From GCA-2708415 sp964351905 (GTDB taxonomy: Bacteria > Pseudomonadota > Alphaproteobacteria > Micavibrionales > Micavibrionaceae), in NCBI GenBank assembly GCA_964351905.1, contig CAYGPG010000022.1, forward strand, positions 1-29,959: a stretch of 29,959 nt of DNA, in the 5' to 3' direction. Positions 8,208-15,351 of this stretch are shown piece after piece. The notes beneath the pieces were generated by a model. That model saw nothing but the letters and a program-made list of their open reading frames with translations. It made no database searches and had not been told where the DNA came from. Made by a program: the position numbers and the translations under genes. The first letter of the stretch is position 1, and every line of letters starts with the position of its first letter.

Positions 8208-8213
8208 AATTCT

Positions 8214-8417
8214 TTATTTAAATTTTCCATCAATTGTAGGAGCGAAGGCTCCACCATTAAATTTCCCACCATTTCCCTCGGCATGCCTCCTGACCCGTAA
8301 TTGTTCATTTAATCTGTTATGGCAAGGTGCTTCTGCTTCTACTTCGCTTTTAAAAACTCTTCCTAGAGCTCCAGCTAGGTTTTTTAATTCTGATATTGTT
8401 GGTAATTGAAAAAGCAA
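8214..8417 (-). CDS. Possible small protein gene, 67 aa
   Basis: Not recognised. TTG start at 8417 preceded by AGGGAG with seven bases of spacing and, further up, by a good promoter (TTGCAC, 17 bases, CATAAT). The product begins MLFQLPTISELKNLAGALGR; residues 8-30 could form an amphipathic helix, and the C-terminal part is Gly/Lys/Asn-rich. No signal peptide or membrane segment. It ends seven bases from the 3' end of the tRNA, converging on it. It is the only candidate gene in the 350-base gap between the tRNA and lipB. Signals upstream favour expression, but the protein has no visible family and may not be real. Confidence 0.4.
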   Translation of the reverse strand: MLFQLPTISELKNLAGALGRVFKSEVEAEAPCHNRLNEQLRVRRHAEGNGGKFNGGAFAPTIDGKFK

Positions 8418-8447
8418 TATTTCTCTCCCTAGTGATATTTTTCTTTT

Positions 8448-8476
8448 ATTATGTTTTTAAAATACCTGCTGTGCAA
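8448..8476 (-). promoter_or_regulatory. Candidate sigma-70 promoter for the 67-aa gene
   Basis: On the minus strand: TTGCAC (8471-8476), a 17-base spacer, CATAAT (8448-8453). The Shine-Dalgarno AGGGAG lies about 18 bases downstream of the -10, which is well placed for the TTG start at 8417. Confidence 0.5.
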
Positions 8477-8560
8477 TTTGAGAATGCAATCTATCCATAA
8501 GTAATTCTAATAATTATTTGCAACTCGACAGATTAAAGGCAAAAGAGTATAGAAACCGTC

Positions 8561-9187
8561 ATGACTAATATTGAATGGACGATATCGCCGAAGCCTATTG
8601 CATATGATGATGCCTTGCATGTCATGGAAGAAACGGTGGCGGATATCCGCAGCGATAAATCGCCAGAGCAGATTTGGCTTTTGGAACATCCACCGCTTTA
8701 TACGGCGGGAACGAGCGCGAAAGCGAGCGATTTACTCTCTCCCGAATTTCCAGTTTATGAAACGGGTAGAGGCGGACAATATACGTATCACGGCCCTGGT
8801 CAGCGCGTGGGGTATGTTATGCTTGACCTCAAAAAACGTCAACAAACGCCTGATATAAAACAATATATTTTTAATCTTGAGCAATGGATTATCGATACAT
8901 TGCAAGAATTTAATATTAAAGGCGAAAGACGCGAAGGGCGCGTGGGGATTTGGGTTGTTAAACCTGATGGCAACGAAGCCAAAATCGCCGCCATCGGCGT
9001 GCGCATCCGCCATTGGGTGACGTATCACGGTATCTCCATCAATTTATACCCTGATTTAACTCTCTTTTGTGGCATCGTCCCCTGCGGAATCTCAGACGCA
9101 GGTGTGACAAGTTTCCAAGATTTGGGCGTAAAGGCGAATATGGAAGAGTTGGATTTAGCGTTGCAGAAGAATTTTAAAGGGTTTTAA
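8561..9187 (+). CDS. lipB: Octanoyltransferase LipB
   Basis: Transfers octanoyl groups from acyl carrier protein to lipoyl domains, the first step of de novo lipoate attachment for pyruvate and 2-oxoglutarate dehydrogenases and the glycine cleavage system; cytoplasmic. 208 residues, normal length. Seen: GGQYTYHGPGQ, the family signature, and the catalytic pair Lys141 (in AKIAAIGVRI) and Cys175 (in VPCGISDAGVTS). The ATG at 8561 has no strong Shine-Dalgarno. lipA is not in the window. The gene is alone on its strand and is followed within 40 bases by a palindromic repeat. Confidence 0.96.
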   Translation: MTNIEWTISPKPIAYDDALHVMEETVADIRSDKSPEQIWLLEHPPLYTAGTSAKASDLLSPEFPVYETGRGGQYTYHGPGQRVGYVMLDLKKRQQTPDIKQYIFNLEQWIIDTLQEFNIKGERREGRVGIWVVKPDGNEAKIAAIGVRIRHWVTYHGISINLYPDLTLFCGIVPCGISDAGVTSFQDLGVKANMEELDLALQKNFKGF

Positions 9188-9224
9188 CGTAAAGACCGCA
9201 AAGGGAGCAAAGGTTTTACCCCTA

Positions 9225-9308
9225 CGTCATTGCGAGTGTAGCGAAGCAATCCAGTGCTTTAAGTTAAATTTTCTGGATTGCCGCGTCGCAAAGCTCCTCG
9301 CAATGACG
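9225..9308. repeat. Intergenic palindromic repeat (GTCATTGCGAG family), copy 1
   Basis: Outer arms CGTCATTGCGAG and CTCGCAATGACG are perfect inverses. Inner arms GAAGCAATCCAG and CTGGATTGC can form a second stem. Three relatives lie at 10781, 18778 and 29149. Just upstream (9187-9213) is a degenerate stretch of the GCAAAGG type. Confidence 0.92.
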
Positions 9309-9315
9309 GTGTAAT

Positions 9316-9744
9316 TTAGCTTGGTGCCATATCACGGCATTTTTCAGCAAATGCTCTAACAACAGCATATTGTTCAGTACATTCAGCCAGTAATGTTGCC
9401 ATGTTAGCTTTTTCTGAAAGAGATAAATCTGCTGTTTCTGCCCACTTCCTTGTGTCTTCAATGGCACGAGGTATGGCATCAAATGAATTTTCATTTTTTT
9501 GATGCTCTTTAGAAATGCTTTGAGACATTTCAGAAAGCTGACTTGGTTTATTAAAGCAATCAGTCAATTCGTTTAGCGCATTGCTAATAGGAAATTGGTT
9601 AGGGTCCTCTTTGTAGAAATCTATATCATTATGTAAAAGGCCTATTCCATGCAGATATTCTCCAGCAACGCCAGCGTGCCCCAATCTTTGTACTTTATAG
9701 TCACCACTTATCTTTTTTTGCAATAAGATTTGTCTTACCGCCAT
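9316..9744 (-). CDS. Hypothetical protein, 5' end probably frameshifted
   Basis: Not recognised. 142 residues from the ATG at 9744, soluble and helical, with KVQRLGHAGVAGEYLHGIGLLHND near the start and an acidic, polar second half. The same frame stays open upstream without a standard start and reads FRLILDDGAFTRLGKAA, which looks like protein. Another frame has an ATG at 9824 giving MKQAEAEQELLDLF, then a stop. Joining the two with a one-base shift near 9785-9795, in CTTATTTTAG, gives one continuous protein of about 169 residues. So the gene is either broken, shifted, or starts later than its ancestor. No neighbour suggests a function. Confidence 0.6.
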   Translation of the reverse strand: MAVRQILLQKKISGDYKVQRLGHAGVAGEYLHGIGLLHNDIDFYKEDPNQFPISNALNELTDCFNKPSQLSEMSQSISKEHQKNENSFDAIPRAIEDTRKWAETADLSLSEKANMATLLAECTEQYAVVRAFAEKCRDMAPS

Positions 9745-9850
9745 TGCCGCTTTTCCTAAGCGTGTAAAAGCTCCGTCATCTAAAATAAGTCTAAAAGTTC
9801 TTGTTCTGCTTCTGCTTGCTTCATAGGCAATTATTAAGCGCGCTTATGTT

Positions 9851-10723
9851 TTATGTCAATATATTTCTATTTACATACTCCCCACAAAACTCGATTAATT
9901 TTGTGATGTCGCTTTTTAATTTCTCGTAATTTTTGGATTTTTTGTAGGTTTTTTCGTCTAAGTACAGGGCGCGGTTGATTTCTATTTGGATGGAGTGGCG
10001 GCCATGGGCGGGGTTGGAGTAACGCTCGACGAGTTCTACGCCTTTGTAAGGGTTGTTAATAGCGACTTTGTAGCCTATTGATTTAATGAAATCTCTTAAA
10101 TTATGCGTAAAGTCAATGTCACAAGTGGTTCCGTCACGATCACCAAGCACAAAATCTGGTGTCGAGGCGGGGTTAATGCGCCCCAAAGCGCCTGACGTGA
10201 GGGCTGAGGAGGGCATGGAATGGCAATTAATATGATAGACTTTGCCGTGTTGGGCGTGAGCGGTATCAAGCAATTCTTCCAATTTTTGATGGTAAGGATC
10301 GTAATATGTATCTATAAGATACTTAATATCTTTTAGCGACAATTTGTTGTTATAAATTGGAAGATCGGGGCGCAATAAACGGCGAATTAATCCTATCCCC
10401 GCCAAAGAACGGTTGGATGGATTGGCGGGACAGTCGTCGCCATAAGGCCATTCGCCTTCATAAAGCTCAGGGTCAATATCATCCCGCGCACGGTTGAGGT
10501 CAATCATGGCGCGGGGGAAGAGGGCGCTCAATAATGTGCCGCCGAATTGTAGGGCGGCGTCAAACAAATCATCAACATATTTGTCTTCGGTTTTGACCAA
10601 ATCTTCAAACGCGCAATCATATTTGAAATGGTCGGGATAAATATCGCCGCTATGGGGGCTATCAAAAACGAGAGGTAGCGGGGTTTTTGGAATTTTCAAT
10701 TCATAGATATTGGGTAAAATCAT
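9851..10723 (-). CDS. N-formylglutamate amidohydrolase family protein
   Basis: 290 residues of the N-formylglutamate deformylase/amidohydrolase family (PF05013), zinc-dependent hydrolases that in the Hut pathway release formate and glutamate. Seen: DSPHSG (21-26) near the N-terminus, PRAMIDLNRARDDID, the INCHSMPS strand-turn, and the C-terminal AHGRHSIQIEINRALYLDE, all family hallmarks. No other histidine-degradation genes are visible, so the physiological substrate is open; many alphaproteobacterial members are outside hut operons. The ATG at 10723 lacks a clear Shine-Dalgarno. It ends 107 bases before the 9316-9744 gene and is divergent from serS, with repeats in between. Confidence 0.9.
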   Translation of the reverse strand: MILPNIYELKIPKTPLPLVFDSPHSGDIYPDHFKYDCAFEDLVKTEDKYVDDLFDAALQFGGTLLSALFPRAMIDLNRARDDIDPELYEGEWPYGDDCPANPSNRSLAGIGLIRRLLRPDLPIYNNKLSLKDIKYLIDTYYDPYHQKLEELLDTAHAQHGKVYHINCHSMPSSALTSGALGRINPASTPDFVLGDRDGTTCDIDFTHNLRDFIKSIGYKVAINNPYKGVELVERYSNPAHGRHSIQIEINRALYLDEKTYKKSKNYEKLKSDITKLIEFCGEYVNRNILT

Positions 10724-10735
10724 GGTAAAGATTTA

Positions 10736-10760
10736 ACCACCAAGGCACCAAGACACCAAG
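10736..10760. repeat. ACCAAG-type short tandem element
   Basis: The stretch is built of near-repeats of ACCAAGRC (ACCACCAAGGCACCAAGACA, then CCAAG). Similar ACCAAGGCACCAAG strings are common intergenic repeats in diverse bacteria. It lies just upstream of the amidohydrolase gene. Confidence 0.55.
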
Positions 10761-10780
10761 ATTTATTTAAATTTGTCCCC

Positions 10781-10860
10781 TGTCATTGCGAGGAACAACG
10801 TGACGCGGCAATCCATAAAGTTTATAAAAACTGGATTGCGTCGCTCCGCTCGCAATGACA
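10781..10860. repeat. Intergenic palindromic repeat (GTCATTGCGAG family), copy 2
   Basis: Outer arms TGTCATTGCGAG and CTCGCAATGACA are perfect inverses; inner part has GGCAATCCA and CTGGATTGC. It sits upstream of serS, ending 31 bases before its ATG. Confidence 0.92.
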
Positions 10861-10891
10861 ATATAGAGTAATTTTAAATAGAGGAATTTTT

Positions 10892-12175
10892 ATGCACGAC
10901 CTTAAATACATACGCGAAAACCCAAATGACTTTGACGCAGGCATGAAACGCCGTGGGTTAGAGCCGCAATCGCCAGCCATTTTAAAAATGGATGAAGAGC
11001 GTCGCGGGGTGCAGACTGAATTGCAAGTGTTGCAACAGGCGCGTAACGAAAAATCCAAAGAGATTGGCGCGATTAAAAAATCTGGCGGTGATGCCGATGC
11101 CATCATGCAAGAGGTTGCAGATATCAAAGATCAAATGACGGACTTGGAGGAAAAAGAGCGCGAAGTAGGTGAAGAACTAACGACGCTTTTATCATCCTTG
11201 CCAAACATCATGAAAGATGACGTGCCTGATGGCGCGGATGAAGATGATAATGTTGAAGTGCGCACATGGGGCGAGCCTAAAAATCCCAATGGCGCGAACA
11301 AGGCGTTAGAGCATTACGAAATTGGTGAAGCGCTCGGCATGATGGATTTTGAAATAGCCGCCAAGTTAAGCGGTAGCCGTTTTGTGATGCTGACAGGCGG
11401 TTTGGCGCGTTTAGAGCGTGCGCTGGCGCAATTTATGTTGGACACGCATACAAATGAGCATGGTTTGACGGAAGTGTCGCCACCTTTGATGGTAAAAGAT
11501 GCTGCAGCCTATGGAACAAATCAGCTTCCGAAATTTACTGAGGATTTATTTCAAACAACGCGTGGAGATTGGCTGATACCAACTTCTGAAGTGCCGTTAA
11601 CTAATATTGTGGCGCAAGAAATTGTTGATGTGGAGCGTTTGCCCATGCGCTTTACGGCCTACACGCCATGTTTTAGAAGTGAAGCGGGAAGTGCGGGTAA
11701 GGATACGCGCGGTATGCTCCGCCAACATCAATTTTATAAGGTGGAAATGGTGTCTATTGTTCATCCCGATAAAAGCGATGAGGAACATGAACGCATGACA
11801 AAATGCGCGCAAACGATTTTAGAGAAATTAGAAATCCCTTACCGCACGGTTGTGTTGTGTAGCGGTGACACAGGATTTGGCGCGCGTAAAACATATGATA
11901 TCGAGGCATGGTTACCGGGCCAAAATGCGTATCGTGAGATTTCAAGTTGTAGCACCTGCGGCGATTTCCAAGCCCGCCGTATGAATGCGCGTTTCAAAGA
12001 AAAAGGCGAGAAAAGCACAAAGTTTCTTCATACCCTCAATGGTTCAGGCGTTGCCGTTGGTCGTGCGCTCATCGCCGTCATGGAAAACTACTACGACCCC
12101 AAAGACGGCGGCGTGTTTATCCCAGACGTGTTGAAGCCATATATGGGCGGCGTGGAGAAGATTGTTAAGGGTTAG
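10892..12175 (+). CDS. serS: Seryl-tRNA synthetase
   Basis: Charges tRNA-Ser (and tRNA-Sec where present) with serine; class II synthetase, cytoplasmic homodimer. 427 residues, usual length. N-terminal two-helix coiled-coil arm (about 30-105) that grips the long variable arm of tRNA-Ser; motif 2 around CFRSEAGSAGKDTRGMLRQH (260-279); motif 3 in GSGVAVGRALIAVMENYYD (384-402). The ATG at 10892 has AGAGGA upstream. In many Alphaproteobacteria serS is followed by surE and pcm; here an M16 peptidase gene takes the middle place. Confidence 0.97.
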   Translation: MHDLKYIRENPNDFDAGMKRRGLEPQSPAILKMDEERRGVQTELQVLQQARNEKSKEIGAIKKSGGDADAIMQEVADIKDQMTDLEEKEREVGEELTTLLSSLPNIMKDDVPDGADEDDNVEVRTWGEPKNPNGANKALEHYEIGEALGMMDFEIAAKLSGSRFVMLTGGLARLERALAQFMLDTHTNEHGLTEVSPPLMVKDAAAYGTNQLPKFTEDLFQTTRGDWLIPTSEVPLTNIVAQEIVDVERLPMRFTAYTPCFRSEAGSAGKDTRGMLRQHQFYKVEMVSIVHPDKSDEEHERMTKCAQTILEKLEIPYRTVVLCSGDTGFGARKTYDIEAWLPGQNAYREISSCSTCGDFQARRMNARFKEKGEKSTKFLHTLNGSGVAVGRALIAVMENYYDPKDGGVFIPDVLKPYMGGVEKIVKG

Positions 12176-12185
12176 AGTAACAAAT

Positions 12186-12215
12186 TTGCATTATTGAAAA
12201 TCTTTATGCTACAAC
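12186..12215 (+). promoter_or_regulatory. Possible promoter upstream of the M16 gene
   Basis: TTGCAT (12186-12191), an 18-base spacer and TACAAC (12210-12215) in the 77-base gap after serS. Match is modest; it would allow the M16 gene to be expressed apart from serS. Confidence 0.3.
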
Positions 12216-12252
12216 GATCTTAAGTAATTAAGGCGTATTATAAGGATTAAAA

Positions 12253-13599
12253 GTGACAAAATTTATTACGGTTCAAACTGGAGTGCTATCGAATGGTATG
12301 AAGGTATCCTATCTTCATCTGCCTAAGGTTCAAAAGCTCAATGTTATGGTCAATGTTCCTGTTGGTTCTGCACATGACCCTAAGGGTAAAGAAGGGCTGT
12401 CTCATATATTAGAACATAATGTTTTTTGTGGAACTGAAAATATGAGTGAATCAGAACTTAGTGAGATGCTAAGAATGGCAGGTGGTGGTCTGGATGCATC
12501 AACTAACCCACACAGAACAAATTTTGATTTATGGGCTTCTTCACAAAATCTTGATAATTTTAGATTAATTTCTGATCTGATGCGTCAAATTCTCACTGAG
12601 CCAACTTTTCCTCATGAGCGCGTTGAAATAGAAAAAGGAGTTATTCTTAATGAGTTAGGTGATAGCTTAGATAGTTTCGATCGAGGGCCTTTAGATAAGC
12701 TTGACCGGCAAATCTATGCAGGGAGCTCTCCTTATGCTGATACTTTTGGTACTAGGGAATCTATTGGGTCTGTGACTTCAAGCGGTTTAAAAGAATTTAT
12801 GAAGACAAATTATGATGCTGGGCACATGCACGTTTATGCAACATCTCCATTACCTTTTGATGAAGCGATGGAGGTTTTTGAGCAGACTTTGAGTGCTGTT
12901 CCTAATTTAGGTAAACCACGATTGCCTGCTTATTGTTTTGAGGCTAAAGCCTTTGATGGACGTTTAGATAGACCAGATTTAAACCAAAATTATACATCGT
13001 TAATGTTTTTAATACCTACAGTGAGAAACTTGAGAGAGAGACTTGTGCAGAATGAAGCTCAAGCGCATTTAAAAAGTTTGATACCTGAAATTATACGGTC
13101 AAAGTATGGCTGTTTTTATGCCCCTGAGGTGGGCTTATGGAGTACTAGTCCAACGAATACAGTTACTTTAATTAATATGAGTAGTACGCCAGAAGACTCT
13201 GTGGTTGCTTGTGAAGCTTTAATTGAGTTCGCAAATAATATTGATGAACATTTATCAGATGGTATTTTAAAAGCAAATTTAGATTCATCTGCTTACGAGT
13301 TAAGTGATCCTGATCTTTTTACAGTGCATAGACTAGGAGACGTTGTTGCGCAGTATGAACTTTATGGCGGTCGTTTTAACACAGAGGAATCTTTAAAAAC
13401 TTATGGGTCAATTACCCCTGATGAAATACGAACACAGGCAAAGGTAATTATGGCAGGCTTAATAGGAATGTATGTAATGGGGCCAGAACCGCATAAACCA
13501 CCTTCATTGGAATTTATGCAGGAAGGGCTTAAGAGAGCGTTACCTAATAATCCAAGTGTTAAGGCAGATTTCCAAGGGCCTTCTAAGCCATCTGTCTAA
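12253..13599 (+). CDS. M16 family zinc metallopeptidase
   Basis: Inverzincin-type peptidase. 448 residues from a GTG at 12253, with AAGGAT upstream. The HxxEH site is HILEH (51-55), followed by FCGTENMSE, and the distal ligand region is EKGVILNE (Glu127 and Glu134), so the zinc site is complete. The length covers one active M16 domain and one inactive M16_C half, as in processing-peptidase-like and PqqL-like short members. There is no signal peptide, so it is probably cytoplasmic, unlike periplasmic pitrilysin. Codon use is AT-richer than serS and pcm, with few GCG or CGC codons, which suggests separate origin. It stands in the serS-pcm interval where surE is often found. Substrate unknown. 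Confidence 0.88.
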   Translation: MTKFITVQTGVLSNGMKVSYLHLPKVQKLNVMVNVPVGSAHDPKGKEGLSHILEHNVFCGTENMSESELSEMLRMAGGGLDASTNPHRTNFDLWASSQNLDNFRLISDLMRQILTEPTFPHERVEIEKGVILNELGDSLDSFDRGPLDKLDRQIYAGSSPYADTFGTRESIGSVTSSGLKEFMKTNYDAGHMHVYATSPLPFDEAMEVFEQTLSAVPNLGKPRLPAYCFEAKAFDGRLDRPDLNQNYTSLMFLIPTVRNLRERLVQNEAQAHLKSLIPEIIRSKYGCFYAPEVGLWSTSPTNTVTLINMSSTPEDSVVACEALIEFANNIDEHLSDGILKANLDSSAYELSDPDLFTVHRLGDVVAQYELYGGRFNTEESLKTYGSITPDEIRTQAKVIMAGLIGMYVMGPEPHKPPSLEFMQEGLKRALPNNPSVKADFQGPSKPSV

Positions 13600-13685
13600 T
13601 CTTGCCTATGTGGGGATAAAAGGTTAGAATCACTTATCTGCTGTTCAGTAGAGCCTTATTTAACATTATCCGCACAGGAAACCTT

Positions 13686-14381
13686 ATGATTGCGCAACAA
13701 AGCCAGAAAATTAGACTCGTGATGTCTCTACGCTCTGCGGGGATTAATGACACCACCGTGTTGAGCGCGATTGAACGGGTACAGCGCGAACATTTTATTC
13801 CTGATGCCATGGCGGATAAGGCGTATGAAGATATCGCGGTGCCGATTGGCTTGGGGCAGACCATTTCACAACCTTTTGTTGTTGCTAAAATGACCGAAGC
13901 ATTGGAAGTGAATGACCTGCATAAGGTTTTAGAAATTGGAACGGGCACGGGATATCAGGCGTGCGTCCTATCAAAAATTGCGCGCCGTGTTTACACCATT
14001 GAACGTCACAAGCCGTTGCATGATTTGGCGGAGCAGAACTTCAAAGCGTTAAGCATTCGAAACGTCACAACGCTTTGCGGGGATGGCATGAAAGGGTGGC
14101 CAACCATACATGGCATCAGCCAAGCGCCATTTGATCGCATCATCGTGACCGCCGCCGCACGGGGGAAACCTCCCGCCGCGCTTATTGATCAGCTCAGTGT
14201 CGGTGGAATCATGGTTGCGCCTGTGGCGAACGAGGCAGGGGATGCGGATTCCCAAATGTTGAAACGTTATAAAAAAGAAGCGGATGATACATATTCTATT
14301 TCCGATATTATGCCTGTGCGCTTTGTGCCGTTGCTGCCCGATATCGCCAGAGCGGATGTGATTGAAAGAGAGTTTGCGTGA
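13686..14381 (+). CDS. pcm: Protein-L-isoaspartate O-methyltransferase
   Basis: Methylates L-isoaspartyl residues formed by ageing of Asn/Asp, using S-adenosylmethionine, to start their repair; cytoplasmic. 231 residues. Seen: the N-terminal family segment REHFIPDAMADKAYEDIAVP and GLGQTISQPFVVAKM, and SAM motif I VLEIGTGTGYQACVL (81-95), then VYTIERHKPL and DRIIVTAAA. The ATG at 13686 follows ACAGGAAACCTT. Its TGA overlaps the GTG of the next gene (GTGA), so the two are coupled, the order usual in Alphaproteobacteria. Confidence 0.95.
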   Translation: MIAQQSQKIRLVMSLRSAGINDTTVLSAIERVQREHFIPDAMADKAYEDIAVPIGLGQTISQPFVVAKMTEALEVNDLHKVLEIGTGTGYQACVLSKIARRVYTIERHKPLHDLAEQNFKALSIRNVTTLCGDGMKGWPTIHGISQAPFDRIIVTAAARGKPPAALIDQLSVGGIMVAPVANEAGDADSQMLKRYKKEADDTYSISDIMPVRFVPLLPDIARADVIEREFA

Positions 14382-15340
14382 AGAAAATTCTTTTAATCAG
14401 CGCTAGCATTATTGGCCTCACCGCCTGCGGCACGCAAAACCCTGCACCGCTCAATACCTATGGCGTGCAAAAGGGGGCAGGGAGTGCGGGCGTGCATACC
14501 GTGTTGCCGGGGGATACCGTTTATACAATCGCCGAAAATTATAAATTACCCATGCGTGAAATTATCACCCTCAATAACATCGAAGCGCCCTATGTTTTGA
14601 ACACAGGATACCGCATGAAATTGCCGCCGCCCAATGAACATCGGGTCAAGGAAGGCGATAATATTTATTCCATTGCGCGCCTTTACGAAACGAGCATTAA
14701 TCGCTTGGTTGAGCTGAATGATTTATCATCACCTTATACCATTCGCCGTGGTCAAGTTTTACGCCTGCCGACACCCACAATGAAAGCAACCGCGCAACAA
14801 GCTGTTTATAATGCAGAGCCTGCAACGCGCGCGTCTGTACCTTCCGTGCAGAGTGAAGCGGTAACGCCGCGCGATAGTAATGTGATTACACCTGAGCAAA
14901 AACCGCGTGTTCAACAGGCGTCTGTAACACGCGCAAAAATTCCTAGTCAAACGCCGAAACTCTCAGGCAATGGACGCTTTATGCAACCCGTAAACGGCGA
15001 TGTGATTTCTAGTTTTGGACCCAAGGCAGACGGGCTTCATAATGATGGGATTAATATCCGCGCCGTGCGGGGGACTGCTGTGCGTGCCGCAGAAAACGGT
15101 GTGGTGGTTTATACGGGCGATGATTTAGAAAGTTATGGCAATTTAATTTTGGTGCGTCATGATGGCGGTATGATGAGCGCGTACGCCCACCTCGATAAAA
15201 CTTTGGTAAAGCGCGGCGCCACAATCACACGCGGTCAATCCATCGGCACCGTCGGCTCCACAGGGCAAGTCGACACCCCCCAACTCCACTTCGAAATCCG
15301 CAAAGGATCCAAACCCTTGGATCCTAAGAGGTATTTGTAG
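14378..15340 (+). CDS. NlpD-like lipoprotein: two LysM domains and a degenerate LytM (M23) domain
   Basis: 320 residues from the GTG at 14378. Signal peptide with lipobox LTAC (Cys17). LysM repeats at about 40-85 (HTVLPGDTVYTIAE) and 87-132 (HRVKEGDNIYSIAR) bind peptidoglycan; a disordered Thr/Gln/Pro linker follows; LytM/M23 fold at about 205-320. Metal ligands are partly lost: the H-x(n)-G-x-D motif reads H221-N-D-G-I-N226, with Asn for Asp, and the H-x-H motif reads Q302-L-H304-F. H271 in YAHLD remains. E. coli NlpD likewise has a degenerate LytM domain and activates the amidase AmiC rather than cutting peptidoglycan. I infer an amidase-activator role in septal or envelope remodelling. It overlaps pcm by four bases. 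Confidence 0.9.
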   Translation: MKKILLISASIIGLTACGTQNPAPLNTYGVQKGAGSAGVHTVLPGDTVYTIAENYKLPMREIITLNNIEAPYVLNTGYRMKLPPPNEHRVKEGDNIYSIARLYETSINRLVELNDLSSPYTIRRGQVLRLPTPTMKATAQQAVYNAEPATRASVPSVQSEAVTPRDSNVITPEQKPRVQQASVTRAKIPSQTPKLSGNGRFMQPVNGDVISSFGPKADGLHNDGINIRAVRGTAVRAAENGVVVYTGDDLESYGNLILVRHDGGMMSAYAHLDKTLVKRGATITRGQSIGTVGSTGQVDTPQLHFEIRKGSKPLDPKRYL

Positions 15341-15351
15341 TTTTTAAAAGG

